Assembly: GCA_964411425.1 (NCBI GenBank)
Contig: CAYPKW010000061.1
Location: 1 to 16,347 of the forward strand
Reading direction: 5' to 3'
Origin: CAYPKW01 sp964411425
GTDB lineage: Bacteria > Pseudomonadota > Alphaproteobacteria > Dongiales > Dongiaceae
Length of the DNA: 16,347 nucleotides
Shown here: positions 7,774 to 15,100 of the stretch, piece by piece
Layout of the letters: every line of letters begins with the position of its first letter
Position numbering within the stretch: the first letter of the stretch is position 1
Position numbers and translations under genes: made by a program
The notes under the pieces: model-generated
What the model saw: the letters and a program-made list of their open reading frames with translations, nothing else
Told to the model about the DNA's origin: nothing
Database searches by the model: none

Positions 7774-8742
7774 GTGGGCTTGCTGGTCGACGGGGTCTGG
7801 CGCGCGGGCTGGCACGACACGAGCCGGAGCGGCGGCCGCTTCGTGCGCGCCGCAAGCGTCTTTCGCAACTGGGTAACGGCCGACGGTTCGAGCGGATTCC
7901 GAGCCGAGCCGGGGCGCTATCACCTTTACGTGTCGCTTGCCTGCCCCTGGGCCCACCGCACCCTCATCTTCCGCCGGCTGAAAAAGCTGGAGCAGGCGAT
8001 CACGCTCTCGGTGGTGGACTGGTTCATGGGCGAGCAAGGCTGGGCCTTCAGCGAGCGCGAAGGCTGCCTCCCGGATGGCGTCAACGGCGCCAGCTTTCTG
8101 CACCAAGTCTACACGAAAGCGCGACCGGATCATAGCGGCCGGGTCACGGTGCCGGTCCTGTGGGACAAGCGCCTGGGCACCATCGTCAACAACGAGTCGT
8201 CCGAGATCATCCGCATGATGAACGGCGCCTTCGACGCCTTCGCCGACGCCGGCGTCGACTTCTATCCGACGGCGCTCGGGGCCGAGATCGACCGCGTCAA
8301 CGCCTTCATCTACCGCGACGTCAATAACGGGGTCTACGAGGCAGGCTTCGCCACCTTGCAGAAGGCGTACGAAGAGGCGGTCAACCGTGTGTTCGCCGCG
8401 CTCGACGAGGTGGAGGCCCGCATTGCCCGCCAGCGCTACCTTGCCGGAGACCGGCTCACCGAGGCCGACTGGCGGCTGTTCACCACGCTGGTGCGCTTCG
8501 ATGCGGTCTATGCCGGCCACTTCAAATGCAATCGGCGACGGCTCGTGGACTACCCCAATCTCTGGAGCTATGTCCGGGAGCTCTACCAGGTCCCCGGCGT
8601 GGCGGAAACGGTGAACTTCCGGCACATCAAGGGCCACTACTACGAGAGCCACCGCAGCATAAACCCGACCGGCATCGTGCCGGTCGGTCCCGACATCGAT
8701 TTCGGGGCGCCGCACGATCGCCGGCGCCTCGCCGCCGCCTGA
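7774..8742 (+). CDS. yqjG: Glutathionyl-hydroquinone reductase (xi-class glutathione transferase)
   Basis: A 322-residue cytosolic enzyme of the ECM4/YqjG group. These enzymes reduce glutathionyl-hydroquinones to hydroquinones, using glutathione and a catalytic cysteine. The N-terminal thioredoxin-like domain contains the family active-site motif SLACPWAHRT with catalytic C57. It is followed by the strands VVDWFMGEQGW and VTVPVLWD and the cis-proline and glutathione-binding region NESSEIIRM. The helical C-terminal domain has VNNGVYEAGFATLQ, RYLAGDRLTEADWRLF and the family-specific tail HYYESHRSINPTGIVPVGP. GTG at 7774 is chosen because GAGGG lies seven bases upstream and the protein then begins GLLVDGVW, as homologues do. 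The loop between FRNWVTADG and FRAEPGRYH is a little shorter than I expect. It follows the VOC remnant on the same strand, and I see no link to the moxR operon. Confidence 0.95.
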   Translation: MGLLVDGVWRAGWHDTSRSGGRFVRAASVFRNWVTADGSSGFRAEPGRYHLYVSLACPWAHRTLIFRRLKKLEQAITLSVVDWFMGEQGWAFSEREGCLPDGVNGASFLHQVYTKARPDHSGRVTVPVLWDKRLGTIVNNESSEIIRMMNGAFDAFADAGVDFYPTALGAEIDRVNAFIYRDVNNGVYEAGFATLQKAYEEAVNRVFAALDEVEARIARQRYLAGDRLTEADWRLFTTLVRFDAVYAGHFKCNRRRLVDYPNLWSYVRELYQVPGVAETVNFRHIKGHYYESHRSINPTGIVPVGPDIDFGAPHDRRRLAAA

Positions 8743-8745
8743 AGA

Positions 8746-8766
8746 CCGGCGTCATTGCAGCGCCGG
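8746..8766. terminator. Possible bidirectional hairpin between convergent genes
   Basis: A perfect six-base stem (CCGGCG at 8746-8751 with CGCCGG at 8761-8766) and a nine-base loop lie just after the stop of the plus-strand reductase gene and overlap the last codons of the minus-strand gene. There is no T-tract on either side, so intrinsic termination is uncertain. In such GC-rich DNA a stem of this size can occur by chance. Confidence 0.25.
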
Positions 8767-9090
8767 CTCGAGCTCGGCGCGGAAGAGTTCGAGGTGGGGC
8801 TTCATCTTATCGCTCTTGCAGCCCCACTTGGCGACCGTGTCGCGCATCTCGGCCTTCGCCCGCTCGATCAGCGTGAGCCGTTTGCCGGCCCCGATGGCGT
8901 AGTTGACCTTTTGCTCGACGATGCCGGCCAGCCTGCCGTGAACCGCGGCATCGAACTCCTTGCCGGCGTTGACGCAGTGGACCCCGGCGCGGATGGCGCT
9001 GTGGTAGCGCAGGTAGGTCTCCTCGACGGTTTCCGCCGCGGCCGGAGCCGCTAGACTGAGCAGCGCAATCAAGCCGAGGGTGCGAAACAT
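8752..9090 (-). CDS. Small secreted protein of unknown function
   Basis: A 112-residue protein that I cannot assign to a named family. Residues 1-19 are a clear Sec signal peptide (MFRTLGLIALLSLAAPAAA, likely cleaved before ET), so the mature product of about 93 residues is probably periplasmic. The mature part is helical and charged, with two cysteines (C39 in AGVHCVNAG and C91 in KWGCKSD) that could form a single disulfide. The start is firm: CGGAGG lies six bases before the ATG at 9090. It converges on the glutathionyl-hydroquinone reductase gene nine bases away and diverges from the isocitrate-lyase-family gene across an 85-base gap that can hold both promoters. Nothing in its context gives a function. 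Confidence 0.8.
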   Translation of the reverse strand: MFRTLGLIALLSLAAPAAAETVEETYLRYHSAIRAGVHCVNAGKEFDAAVHGRLAGIVEQKVNYAIGAGKRLTLIERAKAEMRDTVAKWGCKSDKMKPHLELFRAELEPALQ

Positions 9091-9116
9091 GACAAGCCTC
9101 CGTGAAAGTCGGTACT

Positions 9117-9145
9117 AGGCTACTGCCTTCGCCGCCGAATGGCAA
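9117..9145 (-). promoter_or_regulatory. Possible sigma-70-type promoter of the small secreted protein gene
   Basis: On the minus strand, TTGCCA (9145-9140, five of six consensus bases) is followed after 17 bases by TAGCCT (9122-9117, three of six). The ribosome binding site CGGAGG at 9102-9097 and the ATG lie just downstream. The spacing is ideal but the -10 element is weak. Confidence 0.3.
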
Positions 9146-9175
9146 AACCGGATCATTCTCTAAGGAGAGGGCGAC

Positions 9176-10084
9176 ATGAAAGCGACCACCCGGTTCCGGC
9201 TGTTGATCGAGGCGCCGGAGATTCTTGTGCTGCCCGGCGTGCACGACACGCTGGCGCTCAGGCTCGCCGAGCGGGCGGGGTTCGCGGCCGTCGCCTGCGG
9301 TGGCTACAGTGCTACCGCGAGCCTCCTCGGCGCGCCCGACGTGGCGCAACTCACCATGAGCGAGATGGCGGAGCTGTACGCCCGGCTCGCCGACGGCAGC
9401 GAGCTGCCGATTCTCGCCGACGCCGATACCGGCTACGGCGGCCCCGCCAGCGTGGCGCGCACGGTGCGCGCCTACGAGCGCGCCGGCGTCGCCGGCTTCG
9501 TCATCGAGGACCAGGTGTCGCCCAAGCGCTGCGGCCACATGGAGGGCAAGGAGGTGGTGCCGGCGGTCGCCATGCTGGCCAAGCTGAAGGCGGCGCTCGA
9601 CGCTCGCCTCGACGCCGACCTGGTGATCGTGGCGCGCACCGACGCCCGCGCCGTGCTCGGGCTCGACGCGGCCATCGAGCGCGCCGAGCTCTACCGCGAG
9701 GCCGGCGCCGACATGCTGTTCGTCGAAGCGCCGGAGAGCGCGGACGAATTGCGCCGGGTGGTGTCCGAGGTTCCGGGCCCCTGTCTTGCCAACAACGTCG
9801 AAGGCGGGCGCACGCCCGTATTGGCGGCGGCGGCGCTCGAGGAGATGGGCTTCGCGGCCGTGACCTTCCCGGTGGCAGCCACCTATGCCGTGGCGCAGGC
9901 GCTCGCCGAACTGTACGCCACGCTGTTCCGCGACGGCACGAGCGCCGGATTCGCCGATCGCATGATGGACTTCGACCAGTTCAACGCGCTGGTGGGGTTG
10001 GGCGCGCTCCGGGAGACGGAAGCCGAGTGCGAGGCATTCGCGCGCGACCTCATGGCGCGGGCGCCCGCCGGCAAGGGCGGATGA
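9176..10084 (+). CDS. Isocitrate lyase/PEP mutase superfamily enzyme (methylisocitrate or dimethylmalate lyase type)
   Basis: A 302-residue TIM-barrel enzyme of the isocitrate lyase/phosphoenolpyruvate mutase superfamily. Visible hallmarks are GVHDTLALRLAERAGF (21-36), GYSATASLLGAPD, the metal-binding ADADTGYGGP (81-90), IEDQ (110-113), the catalytic loop SPKRCGHMEGKEVV with C119 and H121, VARTDA, and the late strand with FVEAPES. The cysteine in KRCGH is typical of C-C lyases (isocitrate, methylisocitrate, dimethylmalate) and argues against a phosphonomutase or oxaloacetate decarboxylase. The MEGK continuation resembles dimethylmalate lyase more than PrpB. The substrate cannot be decided from sequence, and no propionate (prp) genes lie nearby. 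A strong AAGGAG sits eight bases before the ATG. It is apparently transcribed alone and converges on the PAS gene seven bases away. Confidence 0.92.
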   Translation: MKATTRFRLLIEAPEILVLPGVHDTLALRLAERAGFAAVACGGYSATASLLGAPDVAQLTMSEMAELYARLADGSELPILADADTGYGGPASVARTVRAYERAGVAGFVIEDQVSPKRCGHMEGKEVVPAVAMLAKLKAALDARLDADLVIVARTDARAVLGLDAAIERAELYREAGADMLFVEAPESADELRRVVSEVPGPCLANNVEGGRTPVLAAAALEEMGFAAVTFPVAATYAVAQALAELYATLFRDGTSAGFADRMMDFDQFNALVGLGALRETEAECEAFARDLMARAPAGKGG

Positions 10085-10091
10085 CGCGCCG

Positions 10092-10586
10092 TCAAGTTTC
10101 GGCGAAAGGGCCGGTGGTGAAGCGGAAATAGACCAGCACCATGTCGACCCGCTCGCCGTCGGCGCCGAGCGGCAGGAACAGGCTGTCCACCTCGTAAACC
10201 GCGTCGCTCTTGCGGTCGCGAAACGGCTCCTTGGAATAGACGGGGGCACCGGTCCGCACGATCCGCTCGTAAGGCTCGATCGCCTGGGGGAATTCGCGGA
10301 AGAAGCGCACCTCGTCGAAGGTGCGTCCGGTACGCTCCTCGCCGGTGGCGGCGACGATCGACGTTCCGATCAGGCGATAACGAAAGCGCCCGGGATCGCC
10401 CAGCACGTCGAGCAGCATCACGTTCGGCAGGTGCCGGGGCAAATCGAGCGGATCGATGTCCGCGCGCGCCGGCATCGTCCGACCGCGCCGGCGCGAGGAC
10501 CAGTAGTCGTAAAGCTCGACCAGGCTAGGGTGGTTCAACTGATCGCGCAGCGTAGCCATCGACACCTGCTCGATATCTGTCGCCAC
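10092..10586 (-). CDS. PAS_5 domain protein
   Basis: A 164-residue protein consisting of one PAS_5-type domain, a family common in Alphaproteobacteria. Recognisable elements are LVELYDYWSSRRRGRTMPAR near the N-terminus, then the helix and strand IDPLDLPRHLPNVMLLDVL, the core RFRYRLIGTSIVAATGEERTGR and the C-terminal strands VDSLFLPLGADGERVDMVLV. No kinase, cyclase or DNA-binding domain is attached, so it can only be called a small sensor or binding module; ligand unknown. The first in-frame start is GTG at 10586, only 19 bases beyond the CCA end of tRNA-Gln. An alternative ATG at 10559 (MATLRDQLNH) would remove nine poorly conserved residues. Neither has a strong ribosome binding site. Co-transcription with the tRNA is likely. 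Confidence 0.88.
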   Translation of the reverse strand: MATDIEQVSMATLRDQLNHPSLVELYDYWSSRRRGRTMPARADIDPLDLPRHLPNVMLLDVLGDPGRFRYRLIGTSIVAATGEERTGRTFDEVRFFREFPQAIEPYERIVRTGAPVYSKEPFRDRKSDAVYEVDSLFLPLGADGERVDMVLVYFRFTTGPFAET

Positions 10587-10590
10587 GCAC

Positions 10591-10603
10591 CGCGGAATCC
10601 GCG
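10591..10603 (-). other. Small hairpin just downstream of tRNA-Gln
   Basis: A perfect inverted repeat, CGCGG-ATT-CCGCG on the minus strand, lies two bases beyond the tRNA CCA end and just before the GTG of the PAS gene. It has no T-tract. It could be a processing signal, a weak terminator or chance in GC-rich DNA. Confidence 0.35.
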
Positions 10604-10605
10604 CA

Positions 10606-10679
10606 TGGCTGGGGCGCCAGGATTCGAACCTGGGGTCACGGGACCAAAACCCGTTGCCTTACCGCTTGGCCACGCCCCA
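10606..10679 (-). tRNA. tRNA-Gln (anticodon TTG), CCA encoded
   Basis: A complete cloverleaf can be read on the minus strand. The acceptor stem TGGGGCG (10679-10673) pairs with CGCCCCA, followed by discriminator G and an encoded CCA (10608-10606). The D arm is GCCAAGCGGTAAGGC. The anticodon stem ACGGG/CCCGT encloses the loop TTTTGGT, giving anticodon TTG, which reads CAA and by wobble CAG. The T arm is CCAGG-TTCGAAT-CCTGG. Total length is 74 bases including CCA. It lies 61 bases after the end of ispE on the same strand and has its own plausible promoter. Confidence 0.97.
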
Positions 10680-10704
10680 ACATGGCAGCCCTCGGGCCGG
10701 CGCC

Positions 10705-10734
10705 ACAATATGCGGCATGGCGGCCCATCGGCAA
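10705..10734 (-). promoter_or_regulatory. Probable sigma-70-type promoter of tRNA-Gln
   Basis: On the minus strand TTGCCG (10734-10729, four of six consensus bases) and TATTGT (10710-10705, four of six) are separated by 18 bases. The -10 element ends 25 bases before the tRNA 5' end, a normal leader length for a processed tRNA. It is the only AT-rich hexamer in the gap after ispE. Confidence 0.5.
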
Positions 10735-10740
10735 CAGGGC

Positions 10741-11625
10741 CTAAGCGGTGCTCGCGCTCAGCAGCGGCGCCGCGGCGACCCACCAGTCGGGTGCGGCCTC
10801 CGCCATCGCCTGGGCCGCCGCCGCCGCGGCCACCGGCGAGGCGAACAGGCCGAAGCAGGTGGCGCCGCTGCCCGACATTCGGGCGACGAGGCAGCCGGGC
10901 GCCGCGGCGAGCGCGGCCAGCACCGCGTCGATCCCGGGCACGAGCCGGCGCGCCGCCTGGGCCAAGTCGTTCCGCCGGCGCTCGATGAGCCGGGCGAGCG
11001 CCGCCGCGTCGGCCGGCGGCTCGCGCCAGCGTGCCGGCTCGGAGTAGGCTCCGGCGCGCGCGGCGAAGACTGTCGCGGTGGCGAGCGCCACACCGGGGTT
11101 GGCGAGCACCAGATGGGCCGCCGGCAGCGCCGGCGCAGGCTCGAGCGCGTCTCCGATTCCGCCGACGAAACACGGGCGGCCGGCAAGACAGACCGGCACG
11201 TCGGCGCCCATCTCAAGCCCGAGCCGGGCGAGGCGCTCTTCGCCGAGCTCGACACCCCACAGCCGCGACAGCGCGCCGAGCGCCGCCGCCGCGTCGGCCG
11301 ATCCGCCGCCGAGCCCCGCCGCCACCGGCAGGTTCTTCCGCAGCACCAGGGCGGCACCCTTGCCGCTGCCGGTCGCCGCCTGCAACAGGCGGGCGGCGCG
11401 CAACACCAGGTTGTCGGTCGTGTGCCCGAGGGCGGCCGCGAAACGTCCCTCGACGCGTAGCGTGAGGTCCGCCGCCGGCTCGCAGGATACCTCGTCGCCA
11501 ATGCCGGCGAAGACCACCAGGCTGTCCAGCAGATGAAAGCCGTCGGCGCGCCGGCCGAGCACGTGCAGGTAGAGGTTGACCTTGGCGGGGGCCGCGGCCC
11601 GGACCGGGGCGTCCTCCACCGTCAA
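10741..11625 (-). CDS. ispE: 4-diphosphocytidyl-2-C-methyl-D-erythritol kinase
   Basis: A 294-residue GHMP kinase of the MEP pathway. It phosphorylates CDP-methylerythritol with ATP, on the way to IPP and DMAPP. The N-terminal substrate lysine is in APAKVNLYLHVLGRRADGFH (K15). The glycine-rich ATP loop is PVAAGLGGGSADAAA (100-114), the catalytic aspartate lies in MGADVPVCL (D142), and the third GHMP motif is ARMSGSGATCFG near the C-terminus. The length is normal for the family. The first possible start is TTG at 11625, which overlaps the stop of the TPR gene as TTGA. A GTG at 11619 is the alternative, and both imply translational coupling. The enzyme is cytosolic and normally essential in organisms lacking the mevalonate route. 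tRNA-Gln follows 61 bases downstream. Confidence 0.97.
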   Translation of the reverse strand: MTVEDAPVRAAAPAKVNLYLHVLGRRADGFHLLDSLVVFAGIGDEVSCEPAADLTLRVEGRFAAALGHTTDNLVLRAARLLQAATGSGKGAALVLRKNLPVAAGLGGGSADAAAALGALSRLWGVELGEERLARLGLEMGADVPVCLAGRPCFVGGIGDALEPAPALPAAHLVLANPGVALATATVFAARAGAYSEPARWREPPADAAALARLIERRRNDLAQAARRLVPGIDAVLAALAAAPGCLVARMSGSGATCFGLFASPVAAAAAAQAMAEAAPDWWVAAAPLLSASTA

Positions 11626-13343
11626 CTGTCAGAGGGCAGGCCCAGCCCGCGCTCGATCTTCGCCTCGATCGGCTGGACCTGGTCCGGCTCGGGCTCGAAA
11701 TGGAGCGCGCGGCGCCATTGGAAGCGCGCCTCCGCCTTGCGGCCGACCCGCCAATAGGCATCGCCCAGATGGTCGTTGATGACCGGATCGTCGGGTTTCA
11801 GCTCGACCGCGCGCTCGAGATGCTCCACCGCCTTGTCGTATTGTCGCAGCCGGTAGTAGACCCAGCCCAGGCTGTCGACGATGTAGCCGTCCTCGTTCCT
11901 GAGCTCGACCGCGCGCTTCAGCATGTCGAGCGCCTGGTCGTAGTTCTGCCCCAGCTCGACCCAGGAGTAGGCAAGGTAGTTGAGCACGAAGGGTTGCTCG
12001 GGCACGAGCTCGAGCGCCTTCAGGAAATCGGGTTCCGCCAGCGCCCACTCCTTGTTGCGCTCGCGCGCGATGCCGCGGAAGTAGAACAACGACCAATGCT
12101 CGGCGCGCGGCTGGCCCAGGCGCGCCACCGCCAAGTCGTACGCCTCGGCGGCCTCCCTGAAGCGCTCATGCGCGCGCAGCACGTTGCCCAGCGCAATCGG
12201 CGCGTCCGTCCGTTCGGGGCGCTCGCCGGCCATGGCGCGGAGCTCCGCGATCGCTTCCTCGGCGCGGCCGAGGTCGTCCAGGAGCTCGGCCACCTTGCGC
12301 CGCGCCTGCCAGCCATAGGCCGTCGCCGGCGGCAATTGGCGATAGGCCGCGACGGCTTCCTCGCCGCGGCCCAGGTAGGAAAGAATGTCGGCCAGCAGGC
12401 TCAGGACGATGGGCTGCCGCGGGCGCAGGTGAAGCGCAAGCCGCGTGTAGAGCAGCGCCGATTCCGCGACCCGCTCCTGGTACAACAGAGTGGCGACGCC
12501 GAACAGCGCCTCCGCCACGCCGCTCGCCGCATCGGGCACCGTCGCCGCCGCCGTCGCGCCGCCGTCGAGCGCCGCCAGCAGCGGGTCCGCCCACATGCGC
12601 TCGGCCGCGGCGGCGAGCTTCTCGTACAGCGCGCGCGCGTCCGCCGCGCGGCCCTGGCGCTGATAGAAGTTGCCGGCGATCTCGTGCATGCGCAAGCTCG
12701 GCTCAGCAGCGGCGGCGAGCGCGGCCAAGTAGCTCTTTTCGGCCTCGGCCGGCCGGCCCGCGAAGTCGTTCAGCAGCCCGGCATGCATGTGATAGAGGGC
12801 GGCGAGGCCCTTCATCTCCGCGATCGGCGCGAGGCGGGCAAGCGCCGCGTCGGGACCCTCGGCCCCGATCGTGAGCCAGGCGCGCACCAGCGGCAGCGCG
12901 ATGTCGTTGATGCCGCCCGCCGGCATGCCCTCGAGCAGCGCCGCGGCGCCGGCGAGGTCGCCCTCCTCGATGCCGAGGACGGCGGAGGTGAGGCCCACCA
13001 TCTCCGCGCCGGGCGACAGATCGCGAAGCCGCTCGGCCAGCGCCGCCGCCTCGGCCATGCGCCCGGCCCCGAGCGTGCTCAGGAACGCGCGCTGCAACAG
13101 TTCCTTGTTGTCGGGATCGGCGGCCAGCGCTTGGCCTAGCCGGTCGGCCGCGGCGGCAAGGTCGTTCTGGCCCGCGGCGAAACGCCCGGCCAGGTAATTG
13201 CCGGCGGGCGAGGGCGCCAGCGGAGCGCCGGTGGCGGGCGCGTCCTCGGGCAGCAGATCGGCGGCGGCGCGCGTCGCGGACGGCGCCCACAGACAGGCGA
13301 TGGCGATCAGCGCGACGCCCGCCGCGCGGCGGAACTGGTGCAA
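11622..13343 (-). CDS. Secreted tetratricopeptide-repeat protein
   Basis: A 573-residue all-helical repeat protein. Residues 1-26 form a signal peptide (core AAGVALIAIACLWA, likely cleavage after ATRA), so it is exported. C17 lies in IAIAC, a poor lipobox because position -3 is alanine, so a lipoprotein is possible but less likely. TPR units can be followed from about residue 47 (AGNYLAGRFAAGQNDLAAAA) to the C-terminus. The best-conserved block is at 466-550 and contains YIVDSLGWVYYRLRQYDKAV, HLERAVELKPDDPVINDHLG and DAYWRVGRKAEARFQWRRAL. The start is TTG at 13343, supported by GAGGAG seven bases upstream. It lies 68 bases after the ETF-QO stop and overlaps the ispE start. This gene order recurs in Alphaproteobacteria, but its specific role is unknown; envelope assembly or scaffolding is the natural guess. 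Confidence 0.92.
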   Translation of the reverse strand: MHQFRRAAGVALIAIACLWAPSATRAAADLLPEDAPATGAPLAPSPAGNYLAGRFAAGQNDLAAAADRLGQALAADPDNKELLQRAFLSTLGAGRMAEAAALAERLRDLSPGAEMVGLTSAVLGIEEGDLAGAAALLEGMPAGGINDIALPLVRAWLTIGAEGPDAALARLAPIAEMKGLAALYHMHAGLLNDFAGRPAEAEKSYLAALAAAAEPSLRMHEIAGNFYQRQGRAADARALYEKLAAAAERMWADPLLAALDGGATAAATVPDAASGVAEALFGVATLLYQERVAESALLYTRLALHLRPRQPIVLSLLADILSYLGRGEEAVAAYRQLPPATAYGWQARRKVAELLDDLGRAEEAIAELRAMAGERPERTDAPIALGNVLRAHERFREAAEAYDLAVARLGQPRAEHWSLFYFRGIARERNKEWALAEPDFLKALELVPEQPFVLNYLAYSWVELGQNYDQALDMLKRAVELRNEDGYIVDSLGWVYYRLRQYDKAVEHLERAVELKPDDPVINDHLGDAYWRVGRKAEARFQWRRALHFEPEPDQVQPIEAKIERGLGLPSDS

Positions 13344-13350
13344 GCGTAAT

Positions 13351-13356
13351 CTCCTC
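13351..13356 (-). promoter_or_regulatory. Ribosome binding site fixing the TTG start of the TPR gene
   Basis: GAGGAG on the minus strand lies seven bases before the TTG at 13343. The signal peptide begins directly at that codon, so the site and the protein feature agree on the start. Confidence 0.65.
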
Positions 13357-13411
13357 GCAAACCGGGGTGGAGGGTCAATCTAGCCGATGCGCCGTCGGCC
13401 CGCCAGCCGCC

Positions 13412-15067
13412 TCACATGTTCGGATAGTTGGGTCCGCCGCCGCCCTCGGGCACCACCCAGGCGATGTTCTGGCGCGGGTCCTTGATGTCGCAGGTCTTGC
13501 AGTGCACGCAGTTGGCGGCGTTGATCTGCAGTTGCGGCGCGCCGTCCCGCTGCACGATCTCATAGACCCCGGCCGGGCAGTAGCGCTGTTCCGGCGCGTC
13601 GTACTCCTTCAAGTTGACGGCGACCGGAATCGCGGCGTCGCCCAAGGTGAGATGCACCGGCTGGTCCTCCTCGTGATTGGTGTTGGAGACGAACACCGAG
13701 GAGAGCCGATCGAAGGTTAGCACCCCGTCCGGCTTCGCATAGGCGATCCGCCGGCACAGGGCGGCCGGCTTCAGGCACTCGTGGTCCGGCTTGCCGTGTT
13801 TAAGCGTCCACGGCACGAGGAACCCGAGGCCGAGGCAATTCAACCACATGTCGAGGCCGCCATAGGCGGTGCCGAGCCACAGCCCGAGTCTCAATCCCGG
13901 CTTCACGTTGCGCACCCTCGCCAGGTCCTCGTGGACCCATGACCGGCGGTAGGCGCGCGCATAGTCGTCGAGTTCATCGCCGCCGGCGGAGCCGGCCGCC
14001 AGCGCCGCGAACGCGGCCTCGGCCGCCAGCATCCCGGTCTTCATGGCGTTGTGCGTGCCCTTGATGCGCGGCAGGTTGACGAAGCCGGCCGCGCAGCCGA
14101 TCAGGCAGCCGCCCGGAAAGACGAGTTTCGGCACCGACTGCAGCCCGCCCTCGTTGATCGCCCTGGCGCCGTAGGAGATGCGCTTGCCGCCCTCGAAGGT
14201 GGGCCGGATCGCGGGGTGCGTCTTGAAGCGCTGGAACTCCTCGAACGGCGACAGGTACGGATTCTCGTAGTTGAGATGCACAACGAATCCGACCGCCACC
14301 TGGTTGTCCTCGAGGTGGTACATGAACGAGCCGCCGCCGGTGCGGGCATCGAGCGGCCAGCCCTGGCTGTGGAGCACCAGCCCCGGCCGGTGCCGGGCGG
14401 GGTCCACCTGCCAGAGCTCCTTCAGACCTATACCGTATTTCTGCGGCTCGACGCCGTCGCGCAAGGCGAAGCGCCGCATGAGCGTCTCGGACAGCGAGCC
14501 GCGGCAGCCCTCGGCGAAGAACGTGTACTTGGCGCGCAATTCCATGCCGGGCGCATAACCGGCCTTGCGCGATCCGTCGCGCGCGATACCCATGTCGCCC
14601 GTGGCGACGCCGCGAACCGCGCCGTTCTCGCCATAGAGCACTTCGGCGGCGGCGAAGCCGGGATAGATCTCGACGCCCAGCGCCTCGGCCTGCCGCGCCA
14701 GCCATCGGCACAGGTTGCCGAGCGAGACGATGTAGTTGCCGCGGTTGTGCATGAGCGGCGGTAAGAGTGTGTTGGGGATGCGGAATTGGCGGCGCTCGGT
14801 GAGGACGAGGAAGCGGTCCAGGGCGACGGGGGTGTTGAGCGGCGCGCCCAACTCGCGCCAGTCCGGCAGCAGCTCGTCGAGCGCGATCGGGTCGATGACC
14901 GCGCCCGAAAGAATATGGGCGCCGATCTCCGAGCCCTTTTCGATCACGCAGACCGAGACCTCGTGCCCGCGCGAGGCCGCCAGCTGCTTCAGGCGGATGG
15001 CCGCCGACAGGCCGGCCGGCCCGCCGCCGACCACCACCACGTCGAACTCCATCGCCTCGCGCGCCAT
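13412..15067 (-). CDS. Electron transfer flavoprotein-ubiquinone oxidoreductase (ETF-QO)
   Basis: A 551-residue FAD and 4Fe-4S enzyme that passes electrons from reduced ETF to ubiquinone at the inner face of the cytoplasmic membrane. The FAD-binding motif VVVGGGPAGLSAA is at 11-23. The region EIGAHILSGAVIDP follows, and the second flavin and substrate segments include GNYIVSLGNLCRWLA and GCAAGFVNLPRIKGTHNAMK. The C-terminal cluster ligands are C497 in RYCPAGVYE and C520, C523 and C526 in NCVHCKTCDIKDP. Length and motifs match bacterial and mitochondrial ETF-QO, so it appears intact. The ATG at 15067 has GGGCGGGG a few bases upstream; an internal ATG at 15052 (MEFDVVVVGGG) is the alternative. 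The etfA/etfB genes are not in the window. It heads an apparent operon with the TPR gene and ispE. Confidence 0.98.
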   Translation of the reverse strand: MAREAMEFDVVVVGGGPAGLSAAIRLKQLAASRGHEVSVCVIEKGSEIGAHILSGAVIDPIALDELLPDWRELGAPLNTPVALDRFLVLTERRQFRIPNTLLPPLMHNRGNYIVSLGNLCRWLARQAEALGVEIYPGFAAAEVLYGENGAVRGVATGDMGIARDGSRKAGYAPGMELRAKYTFFAEGCRGSLSETLMRRFALRDGVEPQKYGIGLKELWQVDPARHRPGLVLHSQGWPLDARTGGGSFMYHLEDNQVAVGFVVHLNYENPYLSPFEEFQRFKTHPAIRPTFEGGKRISYGARAINEGGLQSVPKLVFPGGCLIGCAAGFVNLPRIKGTHNAMKTGMLAAEAAFAALAAGSAGGDELDDYARAYRRSWVHEDLARVRNVKPGLRLGLWLGTAYGGLDMWLNCLGLGFLVPWTLKHGKPDHECLKPAALCRRIAYAKPDGVLTFDRLSSVFVSNTNHEEDQPVHLTLGDAAIPVAVNLKEYDAPEQRYCPAGVYEIVQRDGAPQLQINAANCVHCKTCDIKDPRQNIAWVVPEGGGGPNYPNM

Positions 15068-15100
15068 CGCCCCGCCCGGCCCCGGTTTCGGGCGCCAGCC

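Noticed and set aside
8807..10249. A 480-codon minus-strand open frame spanning the lyase gene and part of the PAS gene
   Set aside because: It crosses three well-supported genes in the wrong frame and shows no motif.
10606..10679. tRNA-Gln as an integration (att) site for an island
   Set aside because: No integrase, no duplicated tRNA 3' end and no composition change are seen beside it. The low-GC region starts more than 4 kb away.
10431..10988. A plus-strand open frame running across tRNA-Gln
   Set aside because: It reads through the antisense of a perfect tRNA and through the opposite strand of ispE and the PAS gene, with no coding signal of its own.
11700..13139. A 479-codon plus-strand open frame opposite the TPR gene
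   Set aside because: Antisense shadow. The TPR repeats, signal peptide and ribosome binding site are all on the minus strand.
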